Source: Pyrenophora tritici-repentis (lineage: Eukaryota; Ascomycota; Dothideomycetes; Pleosporales; Pleosporaceae). From it: a stretch of DNA of 64,000 bases. The stretch lies in assembly GCF_003171515.1 (NCBI RefSeq), contig NC_089395.1, forward strand, positions 372,001 to 436,000, given 5' to 3'. Within the stretch, counting starts at the first letter, position 1. Each line of letters opens with the position of its first letter. The position numbers and the translations under genes were made by a program. The notes beneath the pieces were generated by a model. The model ran no database searches. It was given only the letters and a program-made list of their open reading frames with translations, and was not told where the DNA came from. Of this stretch, positions 55,801-64,000 are shown piece after piece.

Positions 55801-56561
55801 AACGGTAGGGGAAACTACCGGTGGATGGAGTTCAGACAAAGTGATCTCGATATGAGTATCTAGAACACAGATTCACGTGACTAGGGCTTCACAAGCGCTG
55901 TCGCTTGGTCGAAGCGTAATCATGACTGTTTTTAGACCGTGTGATGCTAATGTAGATTGCGGTGTGTGACGTTAAAAGGGGTTTGGCTTCAGCTGAGTCC
56001 TCATCGGTGAAAGTATCTGAGCCGTTACCACGTGTCTGACCCTTTCAACGAGGTCCGCCTTTCCCGTCCTCGCAGGTCTTCAAAATCAAGGAACAGGGGC
56101 TTCGAGAGCTGGACCCAGCGGGAACCAGTATTCTTAGAGTATTATGCAATGTATGAGAAAGGTCGGTAAGACACCCATGTGTTGTCCTCGCATTGCTTTT
56201 GCTAGAGCCATGTTTGATCGACCACGGCACGTAGAAAGGTGGGGATGTACATGCGAACCTTGAGCAAACGACAAGTGACAGGTTGGGGAGGGCATCGTGG
56301 CGTCGTATTGGTTGCGTGGTGAGGAGGCAGTGAAGCGATATTATGTTCAGGGCACATTAGCATCCAGATCGCTGCTTTGATCGCATTAGTTGAAATGCAT
56401 CACGTTACAGGAGAACGTATCATGCAAGTTCAAAGAGTAAAGAATGTTGACTCGTTGTAGTGGCGGAGGATGCAGAACGGGGTCACCGAGATTTCGATTA
56501 GGCTAGGGGATCTCGGCTTGCCGATACGACGCCACGGCTCTAGGCCGAGATGGGATTTGGA

Positions 56562-56581
56562 CCCCCCCCCCCCCCCCCCCC
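56562..56581 (+). repeat. C20 homopolymer
   Basis: Twenty consecutive C bases in the gene-poor stretch. Length is likely unstable and poorly measured by sequencing. Confidence 0.95.
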
Positions 56582-57933
56582 AAAAGCAAACCTTGAGTAC
56601 CTTGATTGGTTTTGGCGGCCCACACGCCGATGGTTCATCTGCATCTGTCATCCAGGGGATGGCAGGCATCCCCGGAACCCTGCATTGTGAAGGCTACTCC
56701 CGCACACAAACCACGGTGTAATCCTTTCTTCGCCATCTGTGTGTTCACTGCCAATATGCTATCATGTTCCACTAATGCCTTTTTAAAAGAAAGACCGCTC
56801 TGCAGTAAGGATGTTTTCAATAAAACTCGCGGTGTGGACAGCTCGCGCAAATCATTTAGTGTTGAGGTGGTTTGAGCCATGACGTAACAGCGGCAGCAGC
56901 CGGTAGGATTTGCGACCCGTACCGTACCAGATCGACAGCCATCCTTTTGCGACGGCACTTCAGGCGAAATCACCGATTTGATCAACTCGTTTAGGGCAAT
57001 GCTACCTGCCAAGAGATCTTACGGCTTGGAGCGGATCACCTATCCTACTTTGAGGCATATCTACAACCCTTACGCGCCGGGACTAGCATCAGACACTGCT
57101 ATAATTGCTGGCCTGAACACTACCGAGCTGAGCCGTGTGTTAGTGCCCGCTACTACCCCTATGCTTTCCCTTTTGCGTTCTGTTGGAGCGATCAGAAGCA
57201 AACCTCATGTAGATCTTCAACCCTAAGTCTTGGACGGCCGCCTAAGCACCTCGGGACTGTGCATTCCCAGCGATGAGTTGTTCAAAGATCTTTTTTCCAA
57301 TAACTGTTAGCCTCTGTTAGCTTAGCAGGTCATCGGCGTGGCAGTGTGATGGCACACATATTCAGACATGTGAGTCGTGACTAGCAGGTTGAAGACTCTT
57401 GTAACTCTCTGGGACCCTTTAGAGGTTTGCTGTGGAAGTGGTCTTGGATGACCTGTCTTACATAGGTCAACCGTAGCGTACAGATCCAATGAATAAATTC
57501 AGGCACAATTAAACATGACACTGAAATCAGTGTGGACAGTACATGTAGCACCTTCTTCAGTGGGTCTACCCTAGAAACTCATCGTGCGCAAATTAGTCGA
57601 GATGGGATCACACACACTACACCATACTACCGCCACGAATTATCCTCCAACCATGCGTGCCGACACCGTTTTTTGAATAGTAGAATGCCATCCTATCAAA
57701 TGTAGTCAAGGTAGAGTGGGACTTCACTAGCAAGCACGACGATCTATGAGGTTGGGGAGACGTGAGCACCATCCACCTTGCGGTCTTAGTCACTGTCACC
57801 TACTCTGTCATCCTGGGGAATGACCCTCAGCCATGGCGTATCCCAACAACATGCAGGATGTGATCAGCGCCTCTAGTCACGACTGAGCTAGTCCATCACA
57901 TCAAAGTGACTCTCTTTACTCACCGAAAAGATG

Positions 57934-57939
57934 TATAAA
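57934..57939 (+). promoter_or_regulatory. TATA box of the UVI-1-like gene
   Basis: TATAAA lies 122 bp before the ATG and is followed by a C/T/A-rich leader (CACTCCCTCACTCTTCAATA). This combination is typical of strongly expressed genes in filamentous ascomycetes. Confidence 0.6.
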
Positions 57940-58060
57940 GGTCCTACAATCCTCCACCCATTCAACCACCACCCAGCTCCATCATCACTCCCTCACTCTT
58001 CAATACTCCACTCCAAATCCTCACTTGTTTATTAACAATCTAATCACCTCTACCGTAATC

Positions 58061-58813
58061 ATGGTCGCCTTCCGCAACATCATCACCGCCGCTCTGGCTC
58101 TTGCTACTCCCATCACTGCTGCCATCTCAGCTGCCGAGGTCACCGTCAACATCAAGGTCGTCACCCAGAAGAGCATGGCGCTCCAGCAGCCAGCTCAGAG
58201 CATCAGCCTTGTCAACGGTCCCCTCATCCTTATCGGCCAGGGACCTTTCCCCAAGCTCATCTTCGGCTTTGCTGATATTGTTACAACCGCCACTGCTGCC
58301 ATCTCTCAGATGCAAGGCATGCCCAAGGAGCCTGCTGGCCCAGCCACCGATGCAGTCTTCGAGGCATTCCGTGAGGCAAGTACAATTCATTATCTCGCAT
58401 CAATATGATTATTAACAATAACTCAGTTTGTCCGCGTTCATCAAGCATTGTTGAACATCCTCATCGGCAAGGCCGGTCTCTTCCAGGCTGTTCCTTTCAT
58501 CGGCCAGCCTATTGCTGCCGTGCTGAGGCAGATCGAGGGTGTTGTTGACGTGAGTTTCTACCTTCCCTTCTCTTCTTCTCTCTGCAATGGCGCTGCAGTC
58601 TCATTCTCCCGCTCTGGCTTTCTCATTACTGACATCTTCATGTAGACCATTGCCTTCATGCTCATCGCCACCTTCGAGGCACGTGCTTCCGATTTCCAGA
58701 AGGAGGCCTCGACCCTGACCGGTACCCTCAGCCTTTGCATCGCCAAGTACGACGGTCTCTCTGTGAGCAGGAATGCCAACACCATGTCCACACGCCGCGC
58801 CATCGCCGTTTAA
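58061..58813 (+). CDS. Secreted hydrophobic protein, UVI-1-like, 201 aa
   Basis: Exons 58061-58375, 58427-58549 and 58646-58813. Intron 1 (51 nt) has a GC donor (GAG-GCAAGT, the consensus for GC-AG introns); the frame is regained at FVRVHQALLN, and no GT donor fits. Intron 2 is 96 nt with a CTGAC branch. Residues 1-20 (MVAFRNIITAALALATPITA) look like a signal peptide. The body is alanine, isoleucine and valine-rich with motifs KSMALQQPAQSI, LVNGPLILIGQGPFPKLI, FVRVHQALLNILIGKAGL and IGQPIAAVLRQIEGVVDTIAF, which I recall from the UV-inducible UVI-1 family of Bipolaris and relatives. It is probably secreted or cell-wall bound. The name is from memory. A good TATA box and a pyrimidine leader suggest strong expression. 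Confidence 0.78.
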
Positions 58814-60318
58814 ATTGCTCAAGGGGCAACAGAAGGGTGGCTCGCCTTTGAGGGAGCAAGGATGATTGGGGACACGGTGTATGTGGAGATGATAGGAATC
58901 TGTAGTGGGAGGATTGTTGGGTATACTAGGAGGATAAAGCCGGGACATGATGTGTTGCGATAGGGCTTCAGAAGCATGGCTTGGTTTTCGCTGAGCCCGA
59001 TTGTCGCAAGATTTAGCTAGTTCGTCGCATAGCCAACAATACCATGATTGACCCAAACATCTATCCCTAGCTACATACGGATGACTCGCCACTGATCGTA
59101 AAATTCGAAGAGCCCATGCTCCCTCGCCATTCTTGAGAGCTTACTGAGACTTTGTCTATTGTCATTATGATGTCACATGCTTCGTTCTAGAGAGATTGAG
59201 CCATAGACTGATATTGTCCCAGTTGGATACAGGGACGTACAATGCCTCATCCCCTACTAGACACCACGAGTTAATCACATCTGCCTACCTAGGCACAACT
59301 CCTCTTTATATCGCACAGCTTGATACTCTTGCTACTTCTGACCTATGACTGCGATGTTTTATTACGACTCTAGTCATTGTATCTGGCATCTCATGGGATG
59401 CTAGAACTACGGATCATGACAATACTAAATGCCTCATATGGCTATTCGGCGTCACCCAACACGCTCTAGGGTCAGACGTATCAACCGATATACAGATCGA
59501 TGTCGCAACTACAAGCTTCACAGCTCGCGCGCGCAAAACGGTACGGCCTCATATTGCCAAGTCTAGTCACGTGGCACGAAATGCCTAAACTATCTCCAGC
59601 ATTACACCACCATCGGTCATTGTAACCATCAAATGGCCCGTCAGCATATCGATTGATGCACACAAGCTGACTAGGTGGACAGACAAGGATATGTTACATT
59701 AGAGAAGTAATTTCCTTTCTCATATCATACAGGGTAACGTTACCTCGTGAAAACACAGCATCCCGTCGCACCCAATCACTTCCAACAGTGCCCAGCCAAA
59801 ATGACCAAGCCACCGGAACACGATATGCAACAATCACACCGTAGCGCGACGCCCATGTTCCCCAGAAATCCCCACAAAAGCACCCAACACGTTTTGTCGG
59901 CCCTATTTTCTCCCCCAGATTCCAGCGACCAGGGCACACTAAAGTCCCGAGGTTCGCCAATTACCCATCTTGCGGCACCAGATCAACTACCGAAAAGTCT
60001 TGGATATTGCTGCACTTTGTACCAGTCCACCCGTTTATTACGAGAAGATCGGCAGGCCAAGCTCAGTGGCTGGCTCCGCTTGGGGTCGAAATGTTGGCCA
60101 GGGTGATACATGGTGCGGGGAAAGGTCTTGGGACATTCCTACGCCAATACCATGCCAAGCGGGTAATTGGAAGGGGTATGTGGGAAAGTATGCCGTCTTA
60201 TGCTTTTTTGGAGAGAGCTGGAGGATTGTTCAAATACTCGGTGTACCTACGCTTAATGCTGTGATTTTTGCATGTTCTAACTTTTTTGTTGAAACTTTCT
60301 TCTTCTCTACGAAGAGCC
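58814..60318. other. Intergenic 1.5 kb, no gene seen
   Basis: Overlapping small frames on both strands (59694-60106) have no recognisable feature. The last few hundred bases before 60319 should hold the MFS promoter. Confidence 0.45.
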
Positions 60319-62197
60319 ATGGAGTCAAAACGCCAACACATGCCGGAGCCAATCAACGAAAAGCCCGAGATCTTGGCGCACACGGAGGACAAGAGTGAGC
60401 TTGGTGATGATAAGCATGCTGCGTCGGTGGATTATACGGGCGCGGAGAGGAAGACGGATCCTGCTGAGATCGCGCTGGTGAGGAAGATTGATTGCAGACT
60501 TATGGTATGCGTTTCTGCATGTTGAGAGAGTGATCCAAGAGCTGATGCACTGCGACGTTAGCCGATATTATGTGTAATGTACTTTTTGAACTACGTTGAT
60601 CGAAATGCAATTGCGCAAGCGCGGTTGAATGGACTGGAAGATGATTTGGGGATGAGTGGTGTGGAGTTTAACACCTGTGTTAGCATGTCAGTATTGCCCT
60701 TCTTTCCCCTCGATAGTACCATCGTCCTATGAAGCCCATAATTTTAGAAGCAAGACTATTTACAACGGCGTCGTTGTTATTGCACTTTCATGCGGCCAAT
60801 TGCTAATCATATCACAGTCTCTTCGTCGGCTATGTCCTCATGCAAATCCCATCCAACATGCTCATCACGCGCATCAAGCCAGGCATATACATGAGCTCCT
60901 GGATGTTTGTATGGGCGATCGTGTCAGCGTGCACGGCGTTGGTACAGAACTTCGGTGGACTGGTCGCTTGCCGGTTCTTCTTGGGCATCACAGAGGCACC
61001 CTTCTACCCGGGTGCAACATACATGCTGTCAATATTCTACACGCGCAAGGAAGTCGCCACGCGTATTGCTCTGCTGTATTGCGCGCAAATTCTCGCGACC
61101 GGATTCAGTGGGTTGATCGCTGCCGCCGTTTTCGAAATGGATGGCCTACGTGGACTTGCTGGGTGGCGGTGGTTGTTCATCATGTCAGTCGCCTCTGTCT
61201 CTCCATCTCTTTTAGACGTATGCTAACATCTCCCAGTGAAGGTGCAGCTACCGCTCTGGTTGCCGTCGTTGGATTCTTCATGTTGCCCAACACACCACTA
61301 ACGACGCGCTGGCTTACACCACCCGAGCGCGAACTTGCACATGCCCGCATGGAGCGCGATAGAGTTGGTGACTCTATGGAGCCTGTCAGTATGATGGAGG
61401 GTCTGAGGCAGGCGTGTCGCGACAAGAGAACATGGCTATTCTGCCTCATGCAGAACTTCCATCTGAGTGCTTGCTCGTTCAACTCTTTCTTCCCAACGTA
61501 AGTCAATGTACCTTCCAACGTGGTTTAAAGAAGCATATTTGCTGATGTGTAGCTCATAGAGTTGTCAAGACCCTCGGATTCAGCACTACGATAACTCTCG
61601 TTTTGACTTGCCCACCATTCCTTCTCGCAGGCGCGGCGGGTATCGCTACAGGCTGGAGTTCGGGACGCATGCATGAGCGCACTTGGCACATCACCGCTGG
61701 ACTGCTCGTTGCTGTTGTTGGTTTCGTCATCGCAGCTAGTACTTTGAACACAGCCGGTCGGTACGTTGCGTGCTTCATCTTCCCTATGGGAGCCTATTCC
61801 GTCAACTCAGTCATTATTGGATGGGCATCTTCGACACTCGGTCAAACTAAGGAGAAGAAAGCCGTAAGTTCAACTTTTCGAACACTTTATTGTTTGATGC
61901 AGGTGCTGATCGTGTGATAGGTCGTTCTTGCAATGACAAATGTCGGGGGTCAGGTGTGTTGGTTCCCACCCAGATTCTATTTCGTGAACTCACAAGTCCC
62001 AACAGATTGGTTACATCTACGGCGCGTACCTCTGGCCAGATAGCGACGAACCTCGATACGGAATTGGTTTTGGTGCATCCGCAGGGTTTGCACTGCTGTC
62101 GATCGCTTGTGCTTGGGTTATTCGCATGATGCTTATCAAGGAGAATCAGAGGTTGAAGGCTTCTACGAATGAGCGCATTAACCTGTACGGATACTGA
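60319..62197 (+). CDS. MFS transporter, anion:cation symporter (Dal5-like) family
   Basis: Seven exons: 60319-60504, 60562-60686, 60818-61183, 61237-61497, 61560-61863, 61921-61953 (only 33 nt) and 62006-62197. The introns are 52-131 nt and all have GT-AG ends. The product is 488 aa. Family marks are a long hydrophilic N-terminus, FLNYVDRNAIAQARLNGL in the first loop, GYVLMQIPSNMLITRIKPG, GITEAPFYPGATYMLSIFYTRKE and AGWRWLFIIEGAA, plus PNTPLTTRWLTPPERELA in the central loop. This is the anion:cation symporter family (plasma-membrane uptake of organic anions), related to but clearly different from the transporter at 6.3 kb, whose motif reads MDRTNLSAA. Substrate unknown. No disruption seen. 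Confidence 0.86.
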
Positions 62198-62846
62198 GCC
62201 GTAAGATTATACTGCAGGGTAGCATTGAATGTGTCAGTGTACCGACGTTGTGAAGAATGGGCTTATTTTGCATCTTTATGAAAGCGTAAGAGATAAGGAA
62301 AAGTGGTAGAGAACCCGGTAGAGCTGTGGCAAAACTTGGCAGAGCTCTCAAAATCGTATAATCATAAACCTGGGTGTCATAAGATAGTTGACTTGTGTAC
62401 AAAGGCCACTATAGTCGCCAGGCACGCCTCGTAGTTTACTCACACTGTCAAGTACTTTATGACACCTAGATGATGTCGGGGCCATTCGCAACAAGGAAAA
62501 TCCATGACTGTTCAAGCAGGTGGGGTAGATGACGCTGTTGCGGTAGTTAACTAGTGGGGCCGCTAGCAGAACGTGGAAGCAACCTCAGCTAGCCCACGGA
62601 CACTACTACGACGTCTCGTTGTACCAAAGTTGCGTCACAAATACATAAGAACCAGACAGAGCTCAGATCTTCTGCTTCACAATCAACCACGTACGAGGCG
62701 TCTGCACATTTTCACGATTAAATCTCACTGTTGTGACAGAGGGGCTTTAGAGACCGGGCGACACTATCGATATTGGATTAGTGGTACGTGATTACATACC
62801 AAAGCCGCAAAAGAACATAAGGGAGAAAGAGGCTGAACACGAAAGT
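62198..62846. other. Intergenic stretch
   Basis: This stretch holds the 3' flank of the MFS gene and the promoter or possible 5' exon of the next gene. The next frame is open from about 62781 but only from a GTG, so an upstream exon is possible. Confidence 0.4.
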
Positions 62847-63365
62847 ATGAGCGAGTTTGAAGCTTCAGATGAAGAGTATGACATCATTGCGGATTTGGAA
62901 GCCAAGCAGATCGAACAAGAGGAACGAGTGCAGAGGGTCCGCAGGTCCCTAGGAAATAATAGTCGAGTCGCCTTGGGTAGTCTTCATGGAGATTGGACTC
63001 TCTACTCTTCGCAATACCTAGCGGCGCTTGTCGAATTACCGGATTCCGAAATCGAATATGACTGGACGGCTGGAGAAATCAAAATTGAAGCCGCGGAGAA
63101 TTACGGGGAACCTGTAGTCAATGATACCTATGTTACGATCACATCGATAGAGACGGAAGAAGATCTGGGTATATACCTCTTAAAGCCCCGGTTTGCGTCC
63201 ACAGATTCTATCACGGAGACGGTCGCCAACAATGGCACTGATCAAACGTTCCACTGCGAAATTATGTTTCTAGGACTAGAACTTCTGGAACTGCGCATTC
63301 CAAGAAGAGCTGTTTCGAGCGACTTCAATGCAGACGAGATTTACTACGTTGCTGTCTTAAACTAG
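62847..63365 (+). CDS. Acidic hypothetical protein, alternative 3' end
   Basis: From the ATG at 62847 the frame reads a Glu-rich coiled start (MSEFEASDEEYDIIADLEAK). A beta-rich domain follows (GDWTLYSSQYLAALVELPD, VNDTYVTITSIETEEDLGIY, HCEIMFLGLELLELRIPRR), ending at a TAG (63363-63365) after 172 aa. The same frame is open for another 43 codons after the TAG (MEDYYGQGGYGQPFEGYH) to a TGA at 63492. A 54-nt intron from GTTTCG at 63312 to that TAG would splice RRA directly to VAEEYND. Both versions are plausible. No family recognised. The start is uncertain. Confidence 0.5.
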   Translation: MSEFEASDEEYDIIADLEAKQIEQEERVQRVRRSLGNNSRVALGSLHGDWTLYSSQYLAALVELPDSEIEYDWTAGEIKIEAAENYGEPVVNDTYVTITSIETEEDLGIYLLKPRFASTDSITETVANNGTDQTFHCEIMFLGLELLELRIPRRAVSSDFNADEIYYVAVLN

Positions 63366-64000
63366 GTGGCAGAAGAGTATAATGATATGGAGGACTACTA
63401 CGGACAAGGAGGTTACGGCCAACCATTCGAGGGCTATCATCTTTCAAGTTTCGAACTTGCGTATGTGGCTGCAGCCTACTCTGAGTACATGTGAATAAAT
63501 TCACACAGCGATTAACGAGCGGAAGACCAGAAGCAGGGTTGGATTGAAGATGGGAGCATGTGGACTGTCTCTACATTGCACTTGCTATGATATGTATCGC
63601 CAACTAGAATGCGTAGTTTCGCAACGCTACAGCGTCGATCACATCTATTATCAAGCTCTAATGTGTGTTGGGGCTTACCATCACACTTCCCTTAGTTTTG
63701 TCAATAGTTCATCTGCACAATTGATGATCTCCAGCCCGTGTTGTTCAAATACGAGGCTGAACACTAAAGCGGCAACATTGCGGAGAAATTCTGTACCTTG
63801 CGTATCCGCGAGAGGGTATGTTTCTACGCGAGCAGAGCTGACGTGAGCCACTGAATGCGCATCGAATCATGTCTGAATGGATGACGAAGTCCCATGTTTG
63901 CTTCGATGCACCAAGATGGTTAGCCCCAGAAAAGATCGATAGTAAGAAGTAAGACCGGAAAGCTTTCCATGCATGGCGAACGGCCCAGGTTTGACTCAAA
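63366..64000. other. End of window, no supported gene
   Basis: Apart from the possible last exon of the preceding gene (to 63494), I see nothing supported. Small frames on both strands near 63540-63999 lack any feature. Confidence 0.4.

Larger units (their letters stand above)
52857..58060. other. 5.2 kb gene-poor stretch, no supported gene
   Basis: No open frame here shows a domain, a signal peptide or convincing exon structure. On the minus strand around 54320-54395 there is a hydrophobic stretch (AVIFIVVGIVVITHPLL) that could be part of a decayed membrane protein, but I cannot extend it into a gene. A run of 20 C lies at 56562-56581. The last 150 bp are the promoter of the next gene. Confidence 0.5.

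Noticed and set aside
59694..60106. Overlapping 88-aa minus and 119-aa plus open frames before the second MFS gene
   Set aside because: No features in either, and they lie in the expected promoter region.
1..64000. tRNA, rRNA, CRISPR or centromere-like sequences
   Set aside because: I looked for tRNA T-loop motifs, long identical spaced repeats and extended AT-rich arrays and saw none I could support.

Overview
This window looks like nuclear DNA of a filamentous ascomycete, probably a dothideomycete of the Pleosporales. Evidence: genes with several short introns (about 46-60 nt, GT or occasionally GC donors, CTAAC/CTGAC-type branch sites), a complete ATG2, het-C and HET-domain genes, DUF7730-like and DUF6594-like fungal families, a Clr2 homologue and a Fot1/pogo-class transposon. 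I see no bacterial operons, rRNA, tRNA or CRISPR. All family names come from pattern recognition without a database search. Exon-intron models were built by hand and need RNA evidence.

Layout. 0-10 kb: a DUF7730-like gene (-), a small secreted Cys-rich protein (+), a quiet 2.7 kb, an ACS-type MFS transporter (+) and a DUF6594 membrane protein (-). 10-31 kb is housekeeping-like: a small disordered protein with a frame break, ATG2 (-), an ADGF/adenosine deaminase-like enzyme (+), a small membrane protein (-), a coiled-coil protein (+), Clr2 (-) and a single-pass membrane protein (+). 31-39.4 kb: a disordered protein carrying a 9 x 21-bp coding minisatellite (+), an L-rhamnose dehydrogenase-like SDR with two frame breaks (-), a Clr5-domain protein with a PB1-like tail (+) and an acidic-tailed protein with one frame break (+).

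40-53 kb is the accessory core. It holds an apparently intact pogo-class element with perfect 51-bp inverted repeats, then three tandem paralogues of a small secreted Cys-rich family. Two of the three have a stop at the end of exon 1 that a single C-to-T change could explain. Next come decayed repeated sequence, then a HET-domain gene head-to-head with het-C. That pair recalls the linked het-c/pin-c nonself-recognition locus of Neurospora crassa and is the most interesting system here. 53-64 kb: a 5.2 kb gene-poor stretch, a UVI-1-like secreted protein with a GC-AG intron, a second ACS-type MFS transporter and an acidic hypothetical protein.

A cross-cutting observation: four frame breaks, in three genes, each lie in a homopolymer and each is repaired by removing one base. 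This suggests systematic homopolymer overcalling in the assembly as much as true pseudogenes.
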